A DNA stretch of 64,000 bases. Origin: Primulina eburnea. Its lineage: Eukaryota > Streptophyta > Magnoliopsida > Lamiales > Gesneriaceae. Position 1 is the stretch's first letter. The number at the start of each line of letters is the position of its first letter. A model generated the notes under the pieces. That model worked only from the letters and a program-made list of their open reading frames with translations, did no database searches and was not told the DNA's origin. Shown piece after piece: positions 1-10,906 of this stretch. The translations under genes were made by a program, and so were the position numbers. The stretch covers positions 434,001 through 498,000 of the forward strand of contig NC_133101.1 of the NCBI RefSeq assembly GCF_022965805.1, written 5' to 3'.

Positions 1-2409
1 CTAATTTCCACATATACAAGAAAATTAAACAAGTGCGAATTTATCAAAGTAGGTAGCTTATTTGGCAAATGAAGGAAAAATGAGTATGGAAAACTGCGCC
101 GACTTCAGGTCGACCCTTCCACGCCAAGCCTCCCACGTAACCTTTTTTCAGATAAGCACGCATCAAAAATAGATTTTAATTGTATATCTGAAAATTCAAA
201 GACAATGCATAGTAAAGAGAAAGGAAACAAAACAAAACAAAACATAACGTGTTTATCTGAAAATTCAACGACAATGAATAGTAAAGAGAAAGGAAACAAA
301 ACAAAACGTGAATCGATTGGTAACTCGAACCGTATAAAATTCGATAATTCAAAGTGAAACAAAACAAATTTGAAACTGCTTTTCCAGATATCAATTCCTC
401 CAAATCTCCACATGCAGAAATTGATAGCAGCATTTCTCTTTTGTGCCTGGAAGGGTGGATCAGTGGAGGAGAGAAAATAAAAAAAAAAAAAAAACAAATA
501 ATACAATTTGACCTTAGTCAACTTTAGTATATACTTGACCCGTTGACCCGGAGCAGGACTATTATACTAACCACTATCCTATGTACGAGCATGTTCCCTC
601 GAAATATTAAGTTCCAGTTTTTATTTTTTGAAATTGCTGAAATATTTTATTTAAATATGATATTTTTTTATTATTTTAAAACTAATAGTTTTTTTATATT
701 TTTTTATTATATCTAAAAAAATTAAAAGAAAAATACGATTGAATTTTAAAATATATTTAATAATAAAATTGTAGATTTAAAAAGATTATTTTAGAATAAA
801 AAAAGGGTGAAATTAGTTATAAGTATAATTTTTTTTTTGTGCGCGGAAAGAAAATAATAGTTATTATTGTAATTTTATTACAAGCTTCACTGTTTTAACT
901 GAGCGTTAGTTTTTAAATGGTCTAAATTTTTAATTAGATATTAAAATATACCTGATTATTAAATACATTAATTATTTTTATATATAATTAAAACATAGTA
1001 AAATAGGAAATATTTTTATATGATTTGCTCATTCAATTATATTTGTGTGAAAAATAAAACCAACTTATAAATTTGGGATTGGTGAAATAATATTTTTAGA
1101 TATAACTTAATCAATTATTTATTATAAATAGCATTTTTAATCAATTTTTAAAACTATAATTATGGTAAAAACAAATATTTTTGAAAAATACACGAGGATA
1201 ATTCAAAATAATTAATCATGATGTCGATTAACTAATAATTGAATCATGTAGCCGCGATATTCTATAATAATATTCTCTTTTTCGCCAGCTGTGTACTTTA
1301 ATCATTAATGCTATGATTTATTACACTAAAAAAAATGTTACGATTTAATATATTTTTGAAAAATATATGATATATTTATTTCACAATATGAATATATATT
1401 AATTAAAATATATAATTGGATAAAATAGCACAAATCAGCCATATATTTTCCCTCGATAAATAAATATTTCGAGTTTATATTGTCCTCATTAGATTTTTAA
1501 CTTCGAATATATACTATTTTATTATTAGGTCTAAAAAGTGTGAAAAAAACATGAAGTGTTGATACTAAACATCAAGCATGACAATATAAAATATTAAGCC
1601 TAATTAATCTGACTTTAAACGTAATTTTTTTTCTAAAATATTTAACTATTTTAAGGCAAACAATAGATAAAATAATATGAACAACACCATAAATTTAACA
1701 TAAATCCATATTATGAAATAACATAAGACTGTTAAATGCAACAATTAATAGTTTCCTACGCAATTTTGCTATAATAAATATTTTTTAAAACAGTGTCTAC
1801 AGCCTATCCTTTAGACACAGCAGCAATTATGTTAAAATATAATTGTGTTGTATCTGATAAACTCTCAAATGTTTGGTAATGGTATCCCACGCCATCTTGC
1901 TACTGTGTGTGCTTTTTTTAAAAATAAGATAGACTTAGCAGTCGTTATTCTTTCGTGCATACATGGTAAACTTCATGACTAAGACATTAATCTGCAAAGG
2001 ATGATAACAAAGTAAATTATAACAAGAAAACTCTTTACGACAGACTCGTTCAATAAAATATTGGTACGAGATAATTTCTCGTAGATCAAGTGTTTATTTA
2101 TTCAACCAACTCAATCATCACATGAATGGTTTGTTATTAATTTTTAAACAGTGAAAAATATGTTATCGGGACTATCACTTGTAATTTACACAGACCATAA
2201 TAAAAAAAGTAATACGAAAGAAGACTTGCCACTGAATATTTAAATATGTCCTAATCAAGACTTGACGGGGACTTGTGCCTCCATATCATAATCAATAAAA
2301 CCACATGACCACATCTCAATGTATTAAAAAAATAAAATAATGAACCATATCTTAAAAAAGAAACAATTCAAAAAATATATATAAATAAAGTCTATGTCAA
2401 ACACATCAA
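1..2409. other. AT-rich intergenic region
   Basis: No gene could be supported here. Apart from the 69-bp direct repeat at 181-308, the stretch is very AT-rich with many A and T runs. A minus-strand open frame across 105-521 is Phe/Leu-rich and low in complexity. Part of it is just the translated repeat, so I do not treat it as coding. Confidence 0.6.
181..308. repeat. two-copy tandem repeat, period 69 bp
   Basis: Two adjacent copies begin with TGTATATCTGAAAATTC at 181 and TGTTTATCTGAAAATTC at 250. They share the core GAATAGTAAAGAGAAAGGAA, with one mismatch in copy 1. Both end in an AAACAAAAC-type A-rich tail that is longer in copy 1. This looks like a local slippage duplication of non-coding DNA. 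Confidence 0.8.
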
Positions 2410-2414
2410 TTGCA

Positions 2415-3720
2415 GGAGCAAGAGCCTTTTGGATTCACAATACAGGACCTATTGGAAAAGCATAACTTCTGTATAAAAGGCTAACTGCATTATTCAATCA
2501 GTTGTGAAAGCAAAAATCTGATGCATCGGAATATAATTTTAACGTGCATGCACGAATTGATTTTTTTTTCCCTTTTTAGAAAATAAAGTAGTGGATTGAC
2601 TCGGTTGAAAATTTTAACCTTGCATGTCTCCTTCTACACCACCTTTAATGAAAATTAGTCGGCAGAGAAGATTATTATTTGCATCAAAGAAAGAACAGCT
2701 TATTTTGTCAATGAAGGTTCACATGAAACTTGGCAAGGTCTTGAAGAAAAAAACGTCATTAATGTGCCTTTTTGTTTCTTTACCTGATTTTAATTTATGC
2801 CTTCAATTTCAGTGAAAAAGAAGTCCGTTAAAAAAGGCTACCAAAGCCTAAGGGCTTTGTCAAGGCGCTGCTGTTCAAACTTGATATAAGGTAAAATGAT
2901 ATTGCTGCAGGCATAAGAAAGTTGAGTTTAGAACAACAGAAAGCCGCCATACCCATGATAATCAGCTATTACTCAACACAACTAAGAGTAAGCTGCACTA
3001 ATATCTGTTGCTCCTGTATTTTACTCCTATGGTCCCGAAACTTAAGTGATCAGGATAAAAAATTAAGTCAGTCAATTCCAACTTACAGAATGGCCTGCTT
3101 GTTTTCTTTGTTTCTACATTCCCGTAGAATCTGTATGCGAAAGGGGCAAGGACATGATGGATACACAACACGGGTCCGATTGGCTGTCTGCCCGTAGTCA
3201 CAGTTAAAAGTCCAAGATCCGATGCTGGGGTACCTTGATGAGTATGGCTGTGTCAAGAACCAAAATGTAATAGCTATACATTTCAACAACGAGCTTAAAG
3301 ATGAGGTTCTCAAACTAAAAATAGAGCTTTATGGAGCTTCCATAGTATAAGTTGATATGTATACTGCAATGAATTAATCACAACTGCAAAGAATCAAGGT
3401 ATGATCATATCCAACCAAATTTTGGGGGGAAAAAAATGTGAACTTTACCTTTCTTTAAGGAAAGTGCATCTTCCTTATTTGCAGGATTCGGGGACCATTT
3501 TCAAATATAGTGTGGATATCATGGAATCGGATACGATATCTGGTGTGGAAACAAAGGTAATGTAAATGGTAGTGAAGTGTCTGCTGACTCTTGCGCAGAT
3601 CCTTCTGTAGTAATCAGCTGGGATGGTGCGCACTATTCTGAATCTGCAAATCGCATAATAGATGGATCCTTGTCCGATCCCCCAATGGCAATCATGAAAG
3701 CTTGCCATAAGCAAATGTGA
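2415..3720 (+). pseudogene. GDSL esterase/lipase pseudogene (3' portion)
   Basis: Several blocks typical of plant GDSL esterases/lipases can be read on the plus strand, separated by intron-like sequence and stops. They are LPKPKGFVKALLFKLDI (2838-2890), a KLSLEQQKAAIP block ending at a GTAAGC donor (2916-2987), and WIHNTGPIGCLPV after an in-frame TGA (3128-3198). Then come YLDEYGC...FNNELKDEV (3231-3356, with stops) and a last exon with ISWDGAHYSESAN and FSDPP-like LSDPP (about 3529-3720, ending TGA). WDGAHY keeps the Asp and His of catalytic block V. The N-terminal GDS block with the catalytic Ser was not found. A second copy of the FWIHNTGPIG block lies out of order at 2415-2456, which implies a partial tandem duplication. 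Family membership is well supported. The functional state is inferred to be dead. Confidence 0.8.
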
Positions 3721-4037
3721 GTCCATTGAAACATCATAGGATTTAATATGCAGGAACACCAGCAGAATCTACCAATGAAAAACTCACTTTTAAAGACAAT
3801 TAACTGTCATTTTCAGATTCACCTCTGAATTAGTAATTTTTACACCTGTACACTGCCGTTTTGATCGATAAATACCACAACTAGTATCAAATGACAAAAT
3901 CAAGTTATTGCAAAAAAGGAAAAAGTTGCTTCAAAGGGCGTGGATACAAACCATACTTAATCTTAGTCTAGTGGTTACAAAACTTAAATGCTAGAAGAAC
4001 ATGTATCATAATTTTTTACAACCTATAAATAGTATAG

Positions 4038-7000
4038 TTATTGACGATATCCTTCTGGAAGAGGGACAACCCGGTGGAAGGGTACCAATCGTTGAGGTAA
4101 AGATCCATCCTCTTCATCGTCGTCGAATTCCAAAACATAGCTGTCAAGGTAAACCACAAAGAAATTTTAGAACTTAAAATATCACCTGATAAATCGAACA
4201 TCTATGTCAACACAAGCATATAATTCACAACAAACGATTCATGAGGAATAATAGACGATGATTATGCAAAGTGGCAAACTGAAGAAAAGATACTTACTCA
4301 TCAGTCTTCCTCTACATAATCGCAAATCGAACATCACATTGCATGCAGAAAAAAACATAATTGCAAGTCAGCTTGAATCATTTCATCTTTAGAAACAACA
4401 TAGAAAGCAGATATATACCTTCCGAGCTTGGACAACAGTTGCTTTATATAGAGTTGTGGTTTCTGGATATACTGCCAAAACATGTTTCCCGGGAGGAAAG
4501 TCATGGGCACTAGAGAGATCAGTTCCCTTTGGAAATGGTATAATATGCGACATAGGCAGCTTGTATTTTCTGACACCATCAAGGAAAAAAACAATAGATG
4601 AAGTTAAGCCACAATGTTGACTTCAAAGTTCAAGAATATAAGTATTTTGATGATCAATAAGAACCAACAACAGGCAAGCATCACATTTAGATAAGTGCAA
4701 ACATCAATAAATTGGATTAATTGTCATGGAAATCAAAAAACCTTACAAAACCTAGAGAGTAAAATATAATGGTATAAAATCCTTTATAGCAACACTACAG
4801 CTAACAAGATTAATGAAAGAATCCCTCGATTAAATCCATGAGATTAAGACTATCACCAATCCACAACGATACTTCATTTTGTGCCTTTATGTACTGGATT
4901 GTGGACGAAAAATGCATTTTGAATATCATTATCATGTCAAAATTTGTGTTGCCTTAATTGAGTTGTAAGGTTTTCCAAACTTTTATGAATTAAAGAAATA
5001 CAAAACGATAAATAAGAAAAATAAAACAAAATCAGAAACAGAAACAAAACATCGTTTTCTAGCAAAAATGTCTTAAATTTAATGAAATTGCAAAGTATCT
5101 CAGTAAACTGATGCTGAAGCAGGGCCAACAGAACCAAAAAACCATTGGTAACAAAGACAATACAGAAGTAACATCAGAAGAAAGAGCCAACCTCTGCCCA
5201 CCGCTCTCCTCATCGTCACCTGGTTCTTCATCCAACACTTCAATTCTGTGTTCGCACAATTATTACACACAGATCTTGATTAAGACCAATTTACATCAGT
5301 ATTTTTCTGAAAATAAAACTAAAAATAAAAACAAATATAATCTTAAGGTCATATGTTTTGTATGAAGCTTTTCATCAATGTTTGTTACGAAAATAGCAAA
5401 AATGCACTTTCGCCTTCTAAATAAAACAACACTCACTCTCTTGTTTCCTTGTCAAAATGGATAACTTTAACCACAAACCATTCATCCTTTCCTGCATCCT
5501 CTTGAGGAACCCTTGCTGCCACCTGAATTGTTTGGAGATTTCTAATTATAATCCACTACTAAATTATCACAACGGTAGGTATCTCAAACGAAATAAACCA
5601 AATTTGACTTCTTTAAAAGCGAATATCAACAGGATAATCAGTAGCAAGGGGGTGAAGACTTCCGGCTTAATGCTAACCTGTTCACCCTTCAAATTTGCAA
5701 GGTTCTCCAGGTGATTTCGCATTGAAGGAGAAAGTCTGGAGACATCTGAATCGGCCTTCATCCTCTTCTTTTTCGGCTCATTACCGTCTCCTGTTTGCCA
5801 AATGCCTAAGTTATATTGCCAATTCGAAGAAAAAGCAGATACAAATAGGCAAAAAAAAATCACATAAATGAAACATGAGCAGGTAGTTAAAAGTAAATAT
5901 CATGTAATAATAACTCAACTACATTTATAGCACTGTACCAATTTAAAACCTACATAAACTGAACTACATAATGGATATGCATCCGCATATCGTCTTTTCT
6001 TTCAATGGGTAACACTCCTTTGGAAAAGGACTAAACCTTTTAAACTCTCGTCTTTTTATGCACATTTTTATACAAAACAAGAAAGGAGGCATAATTTAAA
6101 CTCATTGAGATATTCATAGAAATAGCATGAAAATAGTTGTAATATTTTGATGATCACTTTCATATCTAGTATAAAGACAACCAACTGATCAAAATTCCAA
6201 AAACTAAGATCACTTGACAGCTTGGTAGTGAGCCATCAAATTTGTCATCAGCATACAGCCAGAAGTAGTCCTTTTTATGGAATGCCTTCTAAAACCAAGT
6301 ACAAACCTATCTTTCTGCGATGTTGCCCTGAAGTCCCAGAAGGTAATAGAGCGTCCAGTTGTCCTAACAATTGGGTGGAAATTCTGTTTACAAATGGATA
6401 AACATAGATGAGAAGTAGAAAAAAAATGTGTATGCAAAATCAAACTTTTACATTCAACTCCTCGATTGGTGCAAACTATGAAATCCAAACAAAATAGCAA
6501 CACTACTGTAAGCAACGATAATGTAATGAGAATTTGGAAAATGAAAATAAAAGTCCAAAAAAGAATAAACATCCTAATTGAATGAAATTCAGGCATACGT
6601 CACTTCATTCACTGACAACTCTTTGGCTTGTGTATATAACATTTTGAGCCTTGATAGAGAATTGTCACCAGGCTTTTCAACCACTTCAGGTGCTGCGCAG
6701 ATAAAGAAATACCATATTATTTCCTATGCACTAGTCTATGATAAGGTTGCATATAGAATTAAACAAAAGCATGCTCATACTCCAACCATAATTCCCTAGC
6801 TCGAAAAAATATATGAAGGATCCATGGCAGAGCCAAGAATTCATATTAATCGAGGAAAATTATAAGTCCAAATGTTTTTCTAAATAGAGGGAGCTAATTA
6901 CATTTTTACTCAATATTTACATTAAAATTAATAAATAAATTCCAGCCGCACCGGGCTTTGTGATTGGGATCAATCCAAGCTTATTTAAAACAATCCAAAT

Positions 7001-7451
7001 GCAGCAACCAACACATACCATTCTAAATAATGTTCGATATATAATTACAAAGCCAACTAGTAAGTCAATTTGATATTTCCTCAACTAGATTTTATGTATA
7101 CCCATAAAAGCTCATTAACTCATCCTAACTGTGAAGTATACACAACAGATATTTCCAAATTCCATTCTTCAATTCAGAAGCCATCAAGCTAACACTGCAC
7201 GCAATCTTCGAAATTTTCCTAGATTACGATAACGGTGAACAGATAGTTTATAGTAGTAACAATCAAGATTGAGTGGAATAACCTGAATGGCCCCGAATTA
7301 GGGAAAAAAATAATATTTACACAACCCACTCACTGGATTGGAGTTTCTTGTGCATCTTGTTGATCTCCATGAGGATCTCCTCTTGCTTTTTCCTTAAGCG
7401 ATCAAGTTCCACCGAGTTCTCCAAGATTCCGGCAATATCGGGAGTGGACAT
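4038..7451 (-). CDS. SGF29: SAGA-associated factor 29 (SGF29), tandem Tudor H3K4me reader
   Basis: Nine exons join in phase (7334-7451, 6599-6692, 6307-6383, 5678-5790, 5437-5522, 5192-5245, 4419-4569, 4298-4311, 4038-4140) to give 269 aa, the usual size for plant SGF29. The start MSTPDIAGILENSVELDRL opens an N-terminal helical/coiled-coil segment (about 1-100). A basic KKKRMKAD patch and LSPSMRNHLENLANLKGEQ follow. The C-terminal half (about 135-269) is the SGF29 tandem Tudor domain, with an acidic LDEEPGDDEE loop. Cage aromatics match those known in human SGF29: Y215 (AVYP), Y222 (TLYKA) and F241 (LEFDDDEED). The family reads H3K4me2/3 in the SAGA HAT module in the nucleus. No stop or frameshift was seen. 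Exon 8 is a 14-nt microexon that is required for frame. Confidence 0.93.
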
Positions 7452-7749
7452 CCCCCAGAACTCCTCGAAGACCCGTGCTGACCGCCGTAACTACTTTCGG
7501 GTAAGAAAGACAATGATTCAACTAACAAAGTTAGATCCTTGAATCTTGACAAGGTCCCGAAATCGAACACTTGTGATATGGTTTTTAAGGAAATGATGAT
7601 CTGATTTCTGATGGAAAGATAATAGCTTTTCAGGTATTTGTTCTTAAATTGGGAGTGGATTTTGAATCCGCCTACGGTTTCCTTGGAATCGCGAAGATCA
7701 AAATCGCAGTTTTTTATATTTGTGGTTTATGGATCCATTCTATTACTAA

Positions 7750-8438
7750 GGCTACGTTTGGTTGAAGGATAGACTATGATTAGTACGTAAATGATAAAGA
7801 AAATGATTGTGATAGGATTATAATATATGGTGTAAAATAATATTATGTTTGGTAAGATTTTTAAGTGTAGGATTATTTTGAATTTTTTGATGAAAAGACG
7901 AATTTGTCCTTCCCCTTCGCGACGGCGACAGTGGCGGTGGTGGCTGGCGGTCGGGCGGAAATGGTCTGCCGGAAAAGGTCGACGGGTGAGAGGGCCTGAA
8001 ACGTCGCTATTAGCGACGGATTTGCCGAAAATGGTCTGCCGGAAATGGTCTTGCGACGGATTTACCGTCGCCGATCTTGTTTAGATCGGCGACAATTTCT
8101 GAAAAACCGTCGCTATTAGCGACGGTTTTTGAGAAAACCGTGGCTATTAGCGACGGTTTTTGAGAAAACCGTCGCTATTTGGGACGGATTTTTACAAACC
8201 GTCGCTAACTTGAGTTTGAATTTAGGAGAAGGGTAAAAATGGAAAAATAGGAGGTATTAAGAGTGGGATAATTTATCACACCTAAATTGTCAGTATTATT
8301 TGTCCAACAAATAGTAGCTACAGTGCGGGCTTTTCAATTTTATCACGGGCCCTCGTATTTCCTAAAAATCCAACCAAACGGGTGATTAGCCGGGATAAAA
8401 TAATCTATCCCGGCTAATCACCCGAACCAAACGCAGCC
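7750..8438. mobile_element. PIF/Harbinger-like nonautonomous DNA element
   Basis: The 689-bp element is bounded by inverted termini GGCTACGTTTGGTT (left) and AACCAAACGCAGCC (right). It is flanked on both sides by TAA (7747-7749 and 8439-8441), the 3-bp target duplication typical of PIF/Harbinger Tourist-type elements. Near the right end a second inverted segment, GATTAGCCGGGATA / TATCCCGGCTAATC, forms a hairpin. The middle (about 8000-8210) holds several near-palindromic CCGTCGCTATTAGCGACGG units. No transposase was found, so it is nonautonomous. Superfamily is inferred from TIR and TSD only. Confidence 0.8.
8070..8210. repeat. array of CGTCGC...GCGACG near-palindromes
   Basis: Three to four successive units of about 30-35 bp read AACCGTCGCTATTAGCGACG followed by GTTTTTGAG. 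One unit has a substitution (CGTGGC) and one has TTTGGGACGG. Each can fold into a small hairpin. Similar motifs occur as subterminal repeats in some plant CACTA elements (recollection). Here they sit inside an element with Harbinger-like ends, so a nested or chimeric origin is possible. Confidence 0.7.
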
Positions 8439-8550
8439 TAAGTAAACAAAATAAACCCGGATTAGGCTGCTTAATCTTGAATTTAACCTGTGTCATTCTA
8501 ATTTATATATTTATCATAATATATAAATATGAAATGAACTGATATTTATA

Positions 8551-9728
8551 GGGGTGTATTCAACGTGGGAAATTTATTGATTTTTAATGACTTTTGTAGA
8601 TTTTAAAAATCTAGAGGTATTCAATCAAGACTTTTGCATACTCTATAGAAGTCTTGTGGTATTCAAAATAGACTTTCATGGAGTTTTAAAAAGTCAAGTG
8701 GTATTCAACATTGACTTTTATAAACTCTATAAAAGTCTACAGGTATTCAAATTTTCCATGGACTTTTAATAACTCCATGGAATTAATTGACATACAAACA
8801 TTAAAGCCTAATGTACAACTACAAATTGTAAAAAATTGTATTTGGTTCACCCCAAAGATTTGAATGGATTTTTAAAACTTCTAACTCTCTCTTTGTCGTT
8901 TCACATCACATATCTTCATATCTTCTCTCCTCTCATCTTTTTCTAATACTCTCTCAAATTTTCGAAGTGTATCTCTATATATATTTTCATCTTTCTTTTT
9001 CGAATTTTTCATTTTTTGGCTGATTGTTCATTTAATAATTTTTTATTTTAATAACACGGGAAAATTTTGAATTATAGAATTGATTTTGTGATTTTTAATT
9101 TATGATTTATACAAATTAATGTAATATTCAATAATAATAAAAGATGATAAAAAAAAATGTTGTTTAATTCTTAATAATTGAATAGTTTCGTAACAACAAT
9201 GATTTTTTAAATTCATTTTCGTATTTTTAATTAATATGTAAGCTATGATATTTTTATACAAAATTATATTCACACAATAATAAATAATATTATTTTTACA
9301 TTTATATTATCAATTTAAAAATAAGATTACATGTTAATCAATTGATGTATTTTAAAAAATTTACAAACATGCATATAAACCCACATATATATACATGTAA
9401 GGATTAAACGATTTAACTTTTAAATAAGTAAATTTATTTATTAATATAAATATTAAAAATAATTTCAAATTGAATATGTTATATATGTCAATTAATTATT
9501 GGTTCAAAGAAATTAATAAAAAATCACATGTTATAGTTAAGTACAAAATTTATAAAATTCTATAAAAAAAATCTACAAAAGTCTAAAAAAATCTTGCAAA
9601 AAAGTCTACATAAATCCACATAAATCTGTGAGATTCCATAAAAGTCAATAAAAATTTATCAAATCCATAAAAGTCTATCATTATAAAAGTCATTAAAAGT
9701 CATCAAAACTCTGAATTGAATACACCCC
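8551..9728. mobile_element. 1.18-kb MITE-like element, TIR GGGGTGTATTCAA
   Basis: The left end GGGGTGTATTCAACG and the right end TTGAATACACCCC are inverted copies. Inside each end lie many short subterminal repeats. On the left, GTATTCAA plus GACTTTTA/ATAGAAGTCTT-type units recur about every 55 bp. On the right, AAAGTCTA/AAATCTACAAAAGTC units recur. The middle is AT-rich with no transposase. I found no convincing target-site duplication, so the superfamily is left open. Confidence 0.75.
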
Positions 9729-10196
9729 ACTTAAAATAATGATTATATTTTGAAAAATATTTTTAAAATTTTGATCATACATATTCTCGATTTTTCAATC
9801 TTTTTTTTTTCTCCAATAAATTTCTTATAAAAATGAATAAAATAAAAAAATGTAAAATTTAAACTAACATAGTGAAAATTATATTTTGAAAAATAATATA
9901 ACGACTTATATAATTTTTCTTTCAAAAATCTATATAATTTTTCTTTCAAAAATCTATATAATTTGTGCCTATCATATATAAATTTACAAAGAAAATATTA
10001 GATTCCGATTAAAAAAACAAAAACAAAATAAATTCACCCATAAAATCAAGATCTTAAATGTGTTTTTTTCAAAATAAACCAAAAATAGATTATTTGTGGA
10101 AGCAGCAAAGTATTTTATTCACTTTTTGAATTCAAAATCTTCCGATTTCCCTCAAACCCAATCCGTTCGCTCTTCTTAAATTATCTCAAGACATCC
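9729..10196. other. AT-rich spacer and likely promoter of the 10.2-kb gene
   Basis: No coding sequence was seen. A 24-bp unit, ATATAATTTTTCTTTCAAAAATCT, is repeated in tandem at about 9908-9957. The last 120 bp before 10197 become less AT-rich and contain pyrimidine-rich segments, as expected of a 5' UTR/promoter. Confidence 0.5.
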
Positions 10197-10906
10197 ATGG
10201 ATCCCACAGATGGGGAGAATCCAGACGACTGGGAGCTGATTAATGATGATGGTTTTGTGCACAAGCGAAAGAAACAACGGCGCCAGGACTCCCTCACCAC
10301 CTCGTCCGACGCCAATCAGCCGAGGACAAAACCTCCGCGAGCGGAAGAGAAAACTTCTCCTTAAACCGAGGGAGAAGTATTTAAGAGAGATTGGTCAGTG
10401 GGGACGTTTGTCGACCACCTTAAAGCAAATGGAAGCCAACTCCCAAACACAGTTTCAGGCGCGTGAAGGGATATATAACGCGGTCTCTTTTATCGAGCCC
10501 TCGAGCTCAGAAGAGTGTTCCTTGACAAATTTTACTGACCGGAGACTCGTCAACGACCTCCTATTTCAGGTTCCAGCTTCTTCCTTTAAAATTCTATGCA
10601 TCCGCCACTTTCTTGTTTTGAAGTGTGCAGGCATGCATTTTGTAAAAATGAATGCCAGGGATTATTCCTTTTTGCAACTTGGAAGCTAGAAAAAAGGAGA
10701 AATTTGGAATTTTATGTTTTTTGTGACATTTATATTGACTCGAATAGGTCAAAGCACAGGAGGCTATAATTCACGGTGTCTCACATTTATGTGATGTGGC
10801 TGAGGCATTGTGCAGTGCGCGAGAGGAAAGGCTGAAGCAACAATTCATCGACCTGCTGATTTGGGAATCTTCACCATGTGAACTAGTTGCAGGATTAACT
10901 GACTAG
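10197..10906 (+). CDS. unknown small protein gene, two exons, with a frame break
   Basis: The first ATG opens MDPTDGENPDDWELINDDGF followed by a Lys/Arg-rich stretch. That frame meets TAA after about 55 codons. The +1 frame from about 10300 carries a charged helical-looking segment (KYLREIGQWGRLSTTLKQME) to a CAG|GT donor at 10569. Exon 2 (10748-10906) continues in the same phase with VKAQEAIIHGVSHLCDVAEA and ends LVAGLTD-TAG. The two halves therefore lie in different frames of exon 1, one base apart, with the shift between about 10270 and 10350. Either the locus is a recent pseudogene or the assembly has a 1-bp error. A start at 10243 in the second frame would avoid the break but loses the protein-like N-terminus. 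I do not recognise the family. The mature product would be about 175 aa, acidic at the start and basic after. Confidence 0.55.
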
